Positions 9,847 to 18,158 of a stretch of 64,000 nucleotides of DNA are shown here, one piece after another. Each line of letters begins with the position of its first letter. The stretch's first letter is position 1. The notes beneath the pieces are model-generated. The model did no database searches, was not told the DNA's origin, and saw only the letters and a list, made by a program, of their open reading frames with translations. The DNA comes from Gemmatimonadota bacterium (GTDB lineage: Bacteria; Gemmatimonadota; Gemmatimonadetes; Longimicrobiales; Gaopeijiaceae), in NCBI GenBank assembly GCA_022826005.1, contig JAJDVT010000075.1:1-64000 (forward strand), read 5' to 3'. The position numbers and the translations under genes were made by a program.

Positions 9847-10092
9847 AGCAGGCCGTGGATAATCCCCGCGTCGCAACGAGGGCGGCGAGGCGCCGGGCTG
9901 GCAAGGCGCGACGAAGGGCGAATAGCGCAATTTGTCCGAGGAGCAACGCAGAGCGGCGCTTTGGACGCTCCGAATGTAAAGAAAACGCGACAGATTGTAA
10001 TGTTGTCATGGCAGTGCGAAGGGTGTGAGCGCCGCGGCCAGCGTGGATGCATCGCCGCCCGAATGCAGCGGGGACCTATTCCACGGCCTGCT
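9847..10092. mobile_element. MITE-like element, copy A (246 bp)
   Basis: A non-coding element repeated at 26841-27089. It begins AGCAGGCCGTGGA-TAATCCCCGC and ends with the inverted counterpart (GCGGGGACCTATTCCACGGCCTGCT), giving terminal inverted repeats of about 25 bp. The first 72 bases differ from copy B at about three positions and the last 65 bases are almost as close. The middle holds palindrome copy 2 and is the most divergent part. No transposase and no clear target-site duplication are seen, so it would be non-autonomous. The direction of past movement is unknown. Confidence 0.75.
9974..10009. repeat. Palindromic intergenic repeat, copy 2 (inside MITE copy A)
   Basis: Left arm ATGTAAAGAAAACGCGACA, 3-base centre, right arm TGTAATGTTGTCAT, the last part degenerate. 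It has the same arm sequence as the free-standing copies, placed near the middle of the MITE. Confidence 0.75.
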
Positions 10093-10243
10093 CGGGGAAC
10101 AACCTTGCGCGCCGCGTCCCGGAACACAACGTCGAGACGGAGCGAACCCGACGGCGGGCGGGGTGCCGCCATGCCGCAACGCGACCCATTGCTCCGGCGC
10201 CGACGAATGCCGCGCCGACGACGACATCCGTATCACTGCGGAG
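10093..10243. other. Intergenic stretch with no recognised feature
   Basis: About 150 bases between the MITE and the first 28-bp repeat. I find no start codon with coding character, no RNA gene and no clear promoter. The rest of the gene-free gap (9846-10381) is MITE, the repeat, and a leader for the DUF6483-like gene. That leader contains TTGACA at 10327-10332 without a matching -10. Confidence 0.5.
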
Positions 10244-10271
10244 GCCCGAAAACGTTTCAGCTGAAACGTCC
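10244..10271. repeat. 28-bp direct repeat with perfect palindrome, copy 1
   Basis: Starts GCCCGAAA and contains the perfect 18-bp palindrome ACGTTTCAGCTGAAACGT at 10252-10269. All 28 bases recur at 10844-10871, exactly 600 bases downstream. It lies upstream of the DUF6483-like gene. The half GAAAACGTTTCA resembles LacI/GalR-type operators; that function is speculative. Confidence 0.8.
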
Positions 10272-10381
10272 CCGCCTGTTTCCGCGTCCAGGGTCGGCTG
10301 GAGACCGCGGATGCGCCGAAGCGCATTTGACAACCGGTTCGGTCCCGCACACCCTCCCACGCATCGACACGGGGTAAAGCA

Positions 10382-10864
10382 ATGGCGCAACGGGACTACA
10401 TACTCCGCCTGATCGAGGAGCTGGGCGTGATCCTGATCGCGCTCCGCAAGGCGATCATGCGAGGAGCAGCCGGCAGGGAGGAGGTGGAGGCCACGCTCAG
10501 GCGGGCCACCAGCGCCGCGGGCATGGAGCTGGAACTCGCCCGCGCCCTGTCCGCCGACGCGCTTCCCGCCATGATCGCCCCCACCGGAGAGGTCGAGCCG
10601 GCCCGTTGCTGGGTGCTCGCCGAGGCGCTGATGACCGACGGAGCCGACCTGATGCAGCGCGAGGAAGGCGAAATGGCCCGGTCCTCGCTGGCCAAGGCGG
10701 CGGTGCTGTTCGAACTGGTCGCGCCGTGGGGGGCCTACCTGACGGGCTTCCCGGAGGCGCGGGAGCGGATTGAAGAGATCGAGGGAATGCTGGAGGCCAT
10801 CGGGGCCCCGGTCACCGGTGGTGACCCCGGCAGCGCCGCAGAAGCCCGAAAACGTTTCAGCTGA
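10382..10864 (+). CDS. Small helical cytoplasmic protein, DUF6483-like
   Basis: A 160-residue, almost wholly alpha-helical protein without signal peptide or membrane helix. Its opening MAQRDYILRLIEELGVILI resembles the start of DUF6483 proteins, whose function is unknown. The assignment rests on that opening and the helical, TPR-like remainder (EALMTDGADLMQ; RSSLAKAAVLFELV). The last residues, ARKRFS, are encoded by the second 28-bp repeat, whose palindrome supplies the TGA. The original C-terminus may therefore have been replaced. It lies between the two repeats and converges on the threonine aldolase gene. Confidence 0.6.
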   Translation: MAQRDYILRLIEELGVILIALRKAIMRGAAGREEVEATLRRATSAAGMELELARALSADALPAMIAPTGEVEPARCWVLAEALMTDGADLMQREEGEMARSSLAKAAVLFELVAPWGAYLTGFPEARERIEEIEGMLEAIGAPVTGGDPGSAAEARKRFS

Positions 10865-10871
10865 AACGTCC
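10844..10871. repeat. 28-bp direct repeat with perfect palindrome, copy 2
   Basis: Identical over 28 bases to 10244-10271, with the palindrome at 10852-10869. It overlaps the end of the DUF6483-like gene (stop 10862-10864) and fills the gap to the convergent threonine aldolase gene. In RNA the palindrome would make an 18-nt self-complementary stem with no loop and no U-tract, so it is not a classic terminator. Confidence 0.8.
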
Positions 10872-10882
10872 GCCCCACCCTC

Positions 10883-11926
10883 CTATCGGCCGGCCGCCTC
10901 CAGCACCTCCCGAATCACCTCTCCCGCGCGCCCAACATCCTCCATCGACACGTCCCGGTGGGCCACGGCACGGACGCTGTGCGCGCCCGATACGAGCATG
11001 GTGACGCCCCGCTCGCGGCACCCGTCCACGAAGTGCGCGGCGGCGCAGGGCACGTTGAAGCGCAGGATGTTCGTCTCCACGTGCTCGCGGACCAACTCCA
11101 CGCCCGGGATCGACACCAGCACATCCGCGAGGTGCCCCGCCTTCTCGTGGTCGCGGGCGAGGTCGCCGCGGTGGTTCTCCAGCGCGTACAGCGCCCCGGC
11201 GGCGATGATCCCCGCCTGGCGAAAACCGCCCCCGAACTGCTGCTTGAAGCGCCGGGCACGCGCCACGAACTCGGTCGAACCCGCCAGCGCCGATCCCACC
11301 GGCGCGCCGAGCGCCTTCGAGAAGCAGACCGAAACGGTGTCGAAGTCGCGTGCGTACCGGGCGGGCGGGATGCCGGTCGCCGCCGAAGCGTTCCAGACGC
11401 GGGCGCAGTCGAGGTGGCAGCGCAGCCCGGCCGCGCGGGCGATGGCAACCACTTCGTCGATGAGTTCCAGCGGCCAAATGCTCCCCCCGCCGCCGTTGTG
11501 GGTGTTCTCCACCGTGAGCAGCGTCGCGGGCGGGGTCAGGGTGGTGGGCGAACCCGGGTGCGTGACCCCGAGGGCGTCGCGCAACTGGGAAGCCGTGAAG
11601 ATGCCGCGGTCCCCCATCAGCGGGTGCACGGTGACGCCCGCGAGCGCCGCCGGTCCCCCGCCCTCCGAGCGCACGACGTGCGAGGCGATGTCCATGATGA
11701 CCCGGTCGCCGTGCTCGGTGTGTGCGCGGATCGCAACCTGGTTGGTCATCGTCCCGGTCGGCATGTAGACGGCGTCCGCCGTGCCCAGGATCTCCGCCGT
11801 CCGGGCCTCGAGACGCCTGACTGTCGGGTCGTCGCCGTAGACATCGTCGCCGACGGTGGCCCGGGCCATCGCCTCGCGCATGGCCGGGGTGGGCCGGGTA
11901 ACGGTATCGCTGCGGAGATCGATCAT
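10883..11926 (-). CDS. ltaE: Low-specificity L-threonine aldolase
   Basis: A 347-residue PLP enzyme that cleaves L-threonine or L-allo-threonine to glycine and acetaldehyde in the cytoplasm. The full-length family pattern is clear: MIDLRSDTVTRPTPAMREAM at the start, GDDVYGDDPTVRRLE, MPTGTMTNQVAIRAH, and the PLP lysine in SVCFSKALGAPVGS near residue 200. Length and both ends agree with the family. It is the last gene of a possible minus-strand run with the GNAT and FkbM genes, 57 bases after the GNAT stop. Confidence 0.92.
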   Translation of the reverse strand: MIDLRSDTVTRPTPAMREAMARATVGDDVYGDDPTVRRLEARTAEILGTADAVYMPTGTMTNQVAIRAHTEHGDRVIMDIASHVVRSEGGGPAALAGVTVHPLMGDRGIFTASQLRDALGVTHPGSPTTLTPPATLLTVENTHNGGGGSIWPLELIDEVVAIARAAGLRCHLDCARVWNASAATGIPPARYARDFDTVSVCFSKALGAPVGSALAGSTEFVARARRFKQQFGGGFRQAGIIAAGALYALENHRGDLARDHEKAGHLADVLVSIPGVELVREHVETNILRFNVPCAAAHFVDGCRERGVTMLVSGAHSVRAVAHRDVSMEDVGRAGEVIREVLEAAGR

Positions 11927-11983
11927 GTGCGATGAGGTGCGGTTGGGGGGAGATTGCGAAGTGTCACGTCAGTGCCGTCAACA

Positions 11984-12844
11984 TTAGCCGAACTCGACAT
12001 CCATGACATCCTGGAGCGCGCGATACCCCACACTGTGGTAGATCCTGTTGGAAGTGCGATTCGCGAGGTCGGTGTAGAGGACGCAGTGGCTGAAGCCCAG
12101 ATCGAGCGCATGGCTGCTCAACTCGGCTACCAGCGTGGTTGCGTAGCCTCTTCGGCGACGCGCCTCGGGGGTGTAGACATAGCCGATCCGCACACCGTGG
12201 CGGGTGTGCGCGGGGAATCCGGCCATCGACACCGGCTCTTCGTCCACCCATAGGGCCAGCAGGCGGTTTCCACCGTCGACGCCGCACAGTCGGCGGGCCC
12301 GCGCCCTGGGATTCCCCGGGTCCCACAGACCGCTCTCCCGCACGAACGAGCCCAGCCACCTGGTGACGAGCGGGACATCTGCGGGTCCGGCACGACGCAT
12401 TCTTCCCGGCGCCACCCGCGAAGGCGGCACCACACGCTCCAGGATGTGGATCCTTTGCCGGGCGCCGGGCGTGACCTCCACCCCCTTGAGTTGGCCCCAC
12501 GCGTCGCCGAAGGCGCGGGCCACCGTGTCGGGACCGAGAACGGCGGGCAACTCGCCGTACACCTTGGCCACATTCCGGGCCAGAAGGGGGACTGCGTCCA
12601 AAGGCATGCGTGTCAGGCCCAGCTTGTACGGAGGCGTGCGGAAGGCGCATCCGACGACTTCGCCTTCCCGTTCGCTGGTGGCGAAGTAGGTGGGGGATGC
12701 AGGAGCCGAAGGGGGACGCACGCCCACGAGCGACCCCGCCACTCCCAGAGCCAGATTGTTCTCGGCTTCGCGCCGGAGCAGCCAGGGTTCCGCCCGTTCG
12801 AGAAAGGCACGCGGTCCGGAGTGGCGCACGATTGTGTTCTCCAT
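11984..12844 (-). CDS. GNAT-family N-acetyltransferase
   Basis: A 286-residue protein whose C-terminal half is a GNAT domain. The acetyl-CoA loop is VYTPEARRRRGYATTLVAEL (R/Q-x-x-G-x-A-type), followed by the aromatic strand HCVLYTDLANRTSNRIYHSVGY. The N-terminal 140 residues are a second, degenerate GNAT-like region. The arrangement (GVRIGYVYTPE, FR47-like) suits small-molecule or amino-acid acylation; the substrate is unknown. The gene starts 16 bases after the FkbM methyltransferase stop, so the two are probably co-transcribed. Confidence 0.8.
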   Translation of the reverse strand: MENTIVRHSGPRAFLERAEPWLLRREAENNLALGVAGSLVGVRPPSAPASPTYFATSEREGEVVGCAFRTPPYKLGLTRMPLDAVPLLARNVAKVYGELPAVLGPDTVARAFGDAWGQLKGVEVTPGARQRIHILERVVPPSRVAPGRMRRAGPADVPLVTRWLGSFVRESGLWDPGNPRARARRLCGVDGGNRLLALWVDEEPVSMAGFPAHTRHGVRIGYVYTPEARRRRGYATTLVAELSSHALDLGFSHCVLYTDLANRTSNRIYHSVGYRALQDVMDVEFG

Positions 12845-12860
12845 GTGCGGTGCACTCCCC

Positions 12861-13796
12861 TCACGCCAGTCGGAACAGGCCGTTGAGCTTCGTGCAAAGC
12901 ACCCGGACGTATCCCCGCTCCGTCAGCCATTCTTCGAGCGCTTCCGCACTCACCTGCGTGCGGCGCCGGTTCGCGGCGTCGGCCTCGACGGCAGGCCCAT
13001 CGGCCGGTCCGCCGGGAACCCCGACGTCGGACGGCCGCTTCAGCTCGACGATCAGACATCCCGGCCACGCAGCGCGCGGAGCGTCGGTCAGAAACGGCTG
13101 GATGACCTCGGCCTCGCGCCCCTCCACATCGACCTTCAGGCAATCGATGCGGTCGATTCCGGCTTCGTCCACCAGGTCGGCGAGGGTGGCCACGCGCACC
13201 GGGACGGTCGCTTCGCCGGTACTCTCGCCGTCGCCCAGCAGACGATTCTCCCCCGAGTTGCGCGCCCCCAACGTGAGCGCCCCGGTGCCGCTTTCCGCCC
13301 CAACCGCCGCCTCGACCACACACATGCGGTCGCCCGCGCGATTGGCACGCATGTTGTACCGCAACTGCCGGGCGAGCGACGGGTTCGGTTCCACTGCAAC
13401 AACCCGCCCGCCGGCCGCCATCCGCGACGCGACCCAGAAGGAATAGCCGCCCACGTTGGCGCCGACATCCACGAAAGTGAACCCGGGTGCCAGCGCCCAC
13501 TCCCCGAGCAGCCGCCGCTCCTCGCGATCCCAGGAACGCGGCAGAAAGAGAATCCTGGCCTCGGAGACCGAGCGGTCCGGAAACAGCCGGAGCCTCTGCC
13601 CCCACACCCGCGTGTCGACAGGCCCGGTCAGGTGCCGTCGGGCGACACTGCGCGCGAGGAGGGCGAAGCGGCTCCACGGCCATCCCCCCGGCATCGCCCG
13701 CGCGACCTCCAGCCAGAATCCGCCCCATCCACGGGGCCGGTGTGCCCCCCACGGGTCCGTGGAAAAGGCCTCCACGGCGTTCGAGCGGCGTCGCAT
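12861..13796 (-). CDS. FkbM family SAM-dependent methyltransferase
   Basis: A 311-residue protein with the FkbM pattern: SAM-binding FVDVGANVGGYSFWVASRM, the acidic strand VVAVEPNPSLARQLRYNMRAN, and IDCLKVDVEGREAEVI. FkbM enzymes O-methylate sugars or polyketides; the acceptor is not evident. A run of about 30 polar residues after GCLIVELKRPSD is inserted before the last helix. It is divergent from the flippase gene at 13864, with 67 bases between the starts, so a shared divergent promoter region is likely. With the flippase it hints at glycan or lipid modification, which is an inference only. Confidence 0.85.
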   Translation of the reverse strand: MRRRSNAVEAFSTDPWGAHRPRGWGGFWLEVARAMPGGWPWSRFALLARSVARRHLTGPVDTRVWGQRLRLFPDRSVSEARILFLPRSWDREERRLLGEWALAPGFTFVDVGANVGGYSFWVASRMAAGGRVVAVEPNPSLARQLRYNMRANRAGDRMCVVEAAVGAESGTGALTLGARNSGENRLLGDGESTGEATVPVRVATLADLVDEAGIDRIDCLKVDVEGREAEVIQPFLTDAPRAAWPGCLIVELKRPSDVGVPGGPADGPAVEADAANRRRTQVSAEALEEWLTERGYVRVLCTKLNGLFRLA

Positions 13797-13863
13797 CCGG
13801 TCCCACCCCCCTTGTCGCCGAAGTTATCGTTCCTGTTTGCAATGGCACGGAGACTGAATCCTA

Positions 13864-15168
13864 ATGAATCCCGTTCCCGGCGGGACGCTCTCCGCCGGAA
13901 CCATCACCCGCTTCTGGTCGCCCCTGGCCGCGACCTGGGTCATGATGGCGGTGGAAGGGCCGCTCCTCGCCGCCACCATCGCGCGTCTCCCCGACGCCAA
14001 GATCAACCTGGCGGCGCACGGCGTGGCCTTCGCGATCGCCATCCTCGTCGAGGGCCCGGTCATCATGCTCATGACCGCGGCCACGGCGCTGGTTCGCGAC
14101 GCGCACAGCTACCGCAGGCTCCGCCTCTTCGCGCACGGCCTCAACGGCCTCGCGACGCTGCTCCTCTGCGGGCTCCTCATCCCCGCCGTTTTCGACGCGC
14201 TCTTCCTGGGGGTGCTGGCGCTGCCGCGCGAGGTGGCGGACATCGTCTACGGGTCGCTCTGGATCTACCTGCCGTGGGCCGCGGCAATCGGCTACCGGCG
14301 GTTCATCCACGGCGTGATGATCATCTCGGGGAAGACGCGCCAGGTCGCGGTGGGCACCGTCTTCCGGCTGGCGGCGATGGCGGGCACGGCCTTCGCGCTT
14401 GCAGCGTACACGGAGCTGCCGGGCGCGTGGGTCGCCGCGGCGGGCCTCACCGTGGGCGTCTGCATAGAGGCAGTGGCCGCGCGGCTGATGGCCTCCGGAG
14501 CGATCCGCCGCACGCTCGCCACGAGCACGGCCGAGAGCGGAACGCCACCCCTCACCTGGTCGGGGATGGTGTCGTTCTACTATCCGCTCGCCCTGACGTC
14601 CATGGTCGCGCTGGCGACGCATCCGGTGCTCACCTTCCTGGTCGGCCGGGCGCGGGTGCCGCTCGAATCACTGGCGGTTCTGCCGGTCATCCACTCGCTG
14701 TCGTTCCTCTTCCGCGCCATCGGGCTCAGCTACCAGGAGGCCGCCATCGCGCTCATGGGCCGGGAGTTTGAACACCGCCGCACGGTCGCGCGCTACGCCG
14801 TCGGCCTGGCGATCGTCACTTCGGCCGGCTACGCGCTCTTCGCCGTCACGCCGCTCTTCGACTTCTGGTTCGGGACGGTGTCCGCGCTCACGCCCGAGCT
14901 CCAGGAGTACGCGAGGATCCCCGCCGCGCTGATCATCCCGCTGCCGGCGCTGTCGGTCTGGCTGGCGTACCAGAGTGCGATTATGGTGATGAGGCGCCGG
15001 ACCAAGGCCATCACGGTGGCCACGTCGCTCGGGATGGCCGGCATCGTGGCGATCTTCGCCGTGCTGGCTTGGGGCCTGGGCTGGATCGGCGCCACCGCCG
15101 CGTTCGCCGCCTTCCTCGGGGGGCGGTTTCTGTCGAACCTTTACCTGCACTGGGCAGAATCAAGATGA
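13864..15168 (+). CDS. MOP-superfamily (MATE/ANKH-like) membrane transporter
   Basis: A 434-residue polytopic protein of about 12 helices with an internal two-fold pattern: ITRFWSPLAATWVMM at residue 14 and MVSFYYPLALTSMVA about residue 235. That duplication is typical of MOP flippases. The hydrophobic profile and the FWxPL-type openings resemble ANKH (progressive ankylosis) or MATE proteins more than Wzx; sequence alone does not settle the cargo. Its stop overlaps the ATG of the exported metallo-beta-lactamase gene (ATGA), so the two are translationally coupled. Confidence 0.72.
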   Translation: MNPVPGGTLSAGTITRFWSPLAATWVMMAVEGPLLAATIARLPDAKINLAAHGVAFAIAILVEGPVIMLMTAATALVRDAHSYRRLRLFAHGLNGLATLLLCGLLIPAVFDALFLGVLALPREVADIVYGSLWIYLPWAAAIGYRRFIHGVMIISGKTRQVAVGTVFRLAAMAGTAFALAAYTELPGAWVAAAGLTVGVCIEAVAARLMASGAIRRTLATSTAESGTPPLTWSGMVSFYYPLALTSMVALATHPVLTFLVGRARVPLESLAVLPVIHSLSFLFRAIGLSYQEAAIALMGREFEHRRTVARYAVGLAIVTSAGYALFAVTPLFDFWFGTVSALTPELQEYARIPAALIIPLPALSVWLAYQSAIMVMRRRTKAITVATSLGMAGIVAIFAVLAWGLGWIGATAAFAAFLGGRFLSNLYLHWAESR

Positions 15169-16226
15169 GTGTCAGTCGACGCCGCTTCGTTGCCGACGCC
15201 GCGGGTTGCGCGTCGGGTCTTGCCGCAGCCGCGGGCTGCGCGTCCTACCTGGCCGCGGTGGGCCGGTTCCTGCCGCGAGGGGCGGTGGGGCGGTGGGCGA
15301 TGGGGGGGGTGGGCCGGCATGTCGGGGGCATCGTCGCGCAGGATCCGTGGGCGCGGATCGAGGAGGTGGGCCCCGGGATGTACGCGGTGATCTCGACGCC
15401 GCTCGGCGGGGACTACACGACCGTGTGCAACGGCGGCATCATCGGGGGGTCGGCGGAGACACTGGTGGTGGAGGCCTTCATGTCGGAGCGGGGGGCTGCG
15501 TGGGTGGCCGGGAAGGCCAGGGAGCTCACGGGACGATGGCCCGGCCAGGTCGTGGTCAGCCACCACCACGCGGATCACTCGGCGGGCGCGGCCGGGTTTG
15601 CGGGCACCGGCGGCGATGCTGCCCCTGCGCTCCACGCGACCCAAGCCACACGCAACCTGGTGGTGACCTCGCCGACAAACGAGGGGCCGCTGGCGCCCTG
15701 GGCGGATGCGGTGCTGGTGCCGGAGGGGGCGCCGGTGACGTTTGATCTGGGAGATCGCTCGGTGACCGTCCAGCCGCGCGAGGGCCACACCGCAAGCGAC
15801 CTCACGGTGGAGGTGGACGGGAGCGAGGGGCCGGTGTGGTGCGGCGACCTGGTCTGGAATGCGATGTTCCCCAACTACGTGGACGCGACCCCCTCGCGCC
15901 TGTCGCGTTCGGTGCGTGCGCTCGGGCGACTTCCCGCGGCGGTCTTCGTCCCGGGGCACGGGCCGCTGGCGGACGCGGAGGCGATGGCGAGGTACACCGC
16001 GGTGATCGACTCGGTGGAGGAGGCGGCCCGGAGCGCGATGGAGGATGGGCGTACCGCCCAGGAGGCGGCGGCGGACTACGAGGTGCCGGAGGAGCTCGGG
16101 GAATGGACGCTCTTCAACCCGGCCTACTACCAGCGCGCGATCGAGGCGTGGATGAGGGAGTTGGCGGGCGGGTCCTGGTTCGGCCCCGCGTCCCGCCGCG
16201 ATGGACCACTCCCGAGAGCGATGTAA
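15165..16226 (+). CDS. Tat-exported metallo-beta-lactamase-fold hydrolase
   Basis: A 353-residue MBL-fold protein. The N-terminus MSVSRRRFVADAAGC is a twin-arginine signal followed by an Ala-rich core, so it folds with metal before export. Zinc ligands are visible: HHHADH, a later histidine in REGHTASD, the aspartate of WCGDLVWNAM, and GHGPLAD. This layout is typical of the SoxH/glyoxalase II-like branch of exported MBL proteins, not of a clinical beta-lactamase. Start ATG 15165 overlaps the flippase stop. The stop (TAA, 16224-16226) lies in palindrome copy 3. Confidence 0.87.
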   Translation: MSVSRRRFVADAAGCASGLAAAAGCASYLAAVGRFLPRGAVGRWAMGGVGRHVGGIVAQDPWARIEEVGPGMYAVISTPLGGDYTTVCNGGIIGGSAETLVVEAFMSERGAAWVAGKARELTGRWPGQVVVSHHHADHSAGAAGFAGTGGDAAPALHATQATRNLVVTSPTNEGPLAPWADAVLVPEGAPVTFDLGDRSVTVQPREGHTASDLTVEVDGSEGPVWCGDLVWNAMFPNYVDATPSRLSRSVRALGRLPAAVFVPGHGPLADAEAMARYTAVIDSVEEAARSAMEDGRTAQEAAADYEVPEELGEWTLFNPAYYQRAIEAWMRELAGGSWFGPASRRDGPLPRAM

Positions 16227-16261
16227 AGGCGACACGACAGTTTGTAATGTTCTCCTTACAT
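16221..16261. repeat. Palindromic intergenic repeat, copy 3
   Basis: The most symmetrical copy: ATGTAAAGGCGACACGACA, centre GTT, then TGTAATGTTCTCCTTACAT. It fills the 29-base gap between two convergent genes, and each arm's outer ATGTAA is the last sense codon plus stop of one gene (plus-strand stop 16224-16226, minus-strand stop 16258-16256). Both proteins therefore end in -R-A-M. A role as a bidirectional terminator is possible. Confidence 0.85.
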
Positions 16262-17416
16262 CGCCCGCCTGAACCGCTCCCCCAATCCCCGCAGCCTCTC
16301 CACCGGCTCGTTGCTGAAGACGATCCGCACGTACTGCCCCGCGTTGTCGCGCCCCCAGTGCGTCATCGGCGTCGCGGCCACCTTCCCGCGCTCCAGCAGG
16401 CGCACCGATGCGGCTTCCCCATCCAGGCCCAGCATGCCGGTATCCACCAGGAGCGACCACCCGCCATCGCACTGCACGAAGGGCAGCCCGGCCAGCTCGG
16501 CCTGCACCATGTCGCGCCTGCGCTCCCACTCCCGCACGGCCTCCACCACGCCCCCACCTGCCGGGTCGGTCAGCGCGGCGAGCGCGCCCGGCTGCGCGAT
16601 CCCCACCGGAGTCACCACGTTGTAGATGCTGACGAGCCCGATCCGGTTCATCGCGCGGTGCGGGCCCGCCACCCACCCCACCCGCCACCCGATCATGCGG
16701 TACTCCTTCGACACGGACCCCACTGTGATCGTGAGGTCCGCCAGGCCCGGCACGCTCGCCGGGTGAACATAAGGGCGGCCACCGTACAGGATGCGCTCCA
16801 TCGCGGCGTTGTAGAGGAGCCAGATGCCGCGCGGCTCGCACAGCCGGGCCACCTCCTCCCAGTCCTGCCGCGTCATGACCGCCCCCGACGGGATCGACGG
16901 GTTCATGAGGAACACCACCCGGGTCCGGTCGGTGACGGCGTCGCGCAGGCGTCCCGGATCGAGGGCCCAGCGCCCGCCGCGCGCCATGAAGGGCACGAAC
17001 CGCGCCACACCCCCCGCCAGGCGCACCCGGTACAGCATCCCCGCATAGGTCGGGTCGGTCACCACCACCTCGTCGCCCGGCTCGATCAGCGCCAGCAGCG
17101 CGTTGAAGAGCCCCTCCGTGCCGCCGGCCGTGATGATCGTTTGCGTGGCCGGGTCGTGCGGGACGCCGCTCAGCCGCGTGACGTGAGCGGCGACGGCCGC
17201 GCGCAGATCGTCGCCGCCCAGGAAGGGGAGGTAGCTGTTGGCGTCGTCCTCGCCCAGGGCGGCCCGGGTGGCCTCGATGGCGGCGCGAGGGGGCGGGATG
17301 TCCGTGTCGAGGTTTTCCAGCCGGAGGATCTCGGGGTCGGCGCCGGCAGCTTGGGCGACGCGGTCGATGGAGAAGCCGGCGATGCCGTGCAGGCGGGGGC
17401 CGCGCTGGCGCTTCAC
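16256..17416 (-). CDS. PLP-dependent aminotransferase, class I/II
   Basis: A 386-residue fold-type I enzyme. Visible landmarks are the substrate-side Tyr region NSYLPFLGGDDLRAA, the cofactor loop ITAGGTEGLFNALLA, MNPSIPSGAV (usual form NPxNPTG; here Ser-Ile-Pro-Ser), and the Schiff-base lysine in VGSVSKEYRMIGWRVGW. The substrate cannot be named. It starts with GTG at 17416, overlapping the stop of the SLOG gene by 4 bases (GTGA), so the pair is co-expressed. The stop lies in palindrome copy 3. Confidence 0.87.
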   Translation of the reverse strand: MKRQRGPRLHGIAGFSIDRVAQAAGADPEILRLENLDTDIPPPRAAIEATRAALGEDDANSYLPFLGGDDLRAAVAAHVTRLSGVPHDPATQTIITAGGTEGLFNALLALIEPGDEVVVTDPTYAGMLYRVRLAGGVARFVPFMARGGRWALDPGRLRDAVTDRTRVVFLMNPSIPSGAVMTRQDWEEVARLCEPRGIWLLYNAAMERILYGGRPYVHPASVPGLADLTITVGSVSKEYRMIGWRVGWVAGPHRAMNRIGLVSIYNVVTPVGIAQPGALAALTDPAGGGVVEAVREWERRRDMVQAELAGLPFVQCDGGWSLLVDTGMLGLDGEAASVRLLERGKVAATPMTHWGRDNAGQYVRIVFSNEPVERLRGLGERFRRAM

Positions 17417-18066
17417 GGTGCGACGGTCGTGGGACCCGCGTCGGCGGAACCGGTGTCACGGCTGGCCCCCGGGCCGGCGCCGCCGGGCTGGCCCCCCTGG
17501 CCGCCGCCGCCGGGTTCGCCAGGTTCGTGCCCCGCGCGGCCGTCCCGCAGCCGCTCACGCACGAACGCGATGACCTCCTCCACCGTGCACGCCGTGGCCA
17601 CTTCCGGGGGGAGGCCACGAGCGCGGTCCAGGTCGCCGAAGAGCACGACGGGGCGCCCATAGCGCACCGACAGCGCTACTTCCGAAGCCGTGCCGGCACT
17701 CCCGGGAAGCGCCACGACCACATCCGAGGTGAGGACATTGACGTGATTTCGCGAGCTGAACTCGGCCCCCTGCTTGCCCAAGTGGGTCCGGATCGCGATC
17801 TCGACCCAGGGGTTGGGATGGCCGGACTCGGCGCCCGTCTCCGGAAACGGCAACACCCCGATCACCAGCCCGTCCCGCTCCTGCACCGCGGCGAACGCCC
17901 GCGACACGGATTCCATGACTCCGCTGCCGCCCCCGGTCAGCAGATGAACCCCCAGCCGCGCGAGCCGCCGCCCCAGCGGCATGGCCAGTTCCTCATGAGC
18001 ACGCACACCCGAACCCATCACGCCGACAATCGGAAGTACAGTCACAGGGGCACCTGGAATACGCAT
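17413..18066 (-). CDS. SLOG/LOG-family nucleotide-binding protein (TIGR00725-like)
   Basis: A 217-residue Rossmann-like protein with the family's glycine motifs: PIVGVMGSG near the start, LLTGGGSGVMESVSRAF, and PGSAGTASEVAL. In LOG phosphoribohydrolases the last motif is PGGxGTxxE; here a serine replaces the second glycine, as in the TIGR00725/molybdenum-cofactor-carrier-like branch. A ligand-binding role is more likely than cytokinin activation. The last 40 residues are Gly/Pro-rich and probably disordered. The start is placed at ATG 18066 because the fold begins at once; ATG 18126 is possible. It overlaps the aminotransferase. Confidence 0.72.
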   Translation of the reverse strand: MRIPGAPVTVLPIVGVMGSGVRAHEELAMPLGRRLARLGVHLLTGGGSGVMESVSRAFAAVQERDGLVIGVLPFPETGAESGHPNPWVEIAIRTHLGKQGAEFSSRNHVNVLTSDVVVALPGSAGTASEVALSVRYGRPVVLFGDLDRARGLPPEVATACTVEEVIAFVRERLRDGRAGHEPGEPGGGGQGGQPGGAGPGASRDTGSADAGPTTVAP

Positions 18067-18135
18067 GAGGGGCGAAGTTTCTTCATCATGGGTTCCATCT
18101 TCGCCAATCGGGAGGTCCAAAGCCATTGATCGGGA

Positions 18136-18158
18136 AGCAGCCCGTGGACAGACCCGCG
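18136..18158. repeat. Solo terminal inverted repeat of the MITE family
   Basis: AGCAGCCCGTGGACAGACCC followed by GCG matches the left end of the MITEs at 9847 and 26841 at most positions. No other part of the element is present. It lies between the divergent SLOG and permease genes, and its last base is the first base of the permease GTG. Confidence 0.5.

Noticed and set aside
9846-10172. N-terminal extension of DoxX and a similar peptide in the second MITE (shared APLCVAPR..., RLASPAPRRPRC)
   Set aside because: The similarity is the translated repeat itself, in both MITE copies. In copy B the frame runs into antisense of a permease. The core is not conserved as codons.
10327-10332. TTGACA as a promoter for the DUF6483-like gene
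   Set aside because: No acceptable -10 hexamer 16-18 bases downstream.
15278-15330. G-rich run in the signal region of the MBL protein as a frameshift
   Set aside because: The frame stays continuous from the Tat motif through the zinc-binding motifs; only composition is odd.
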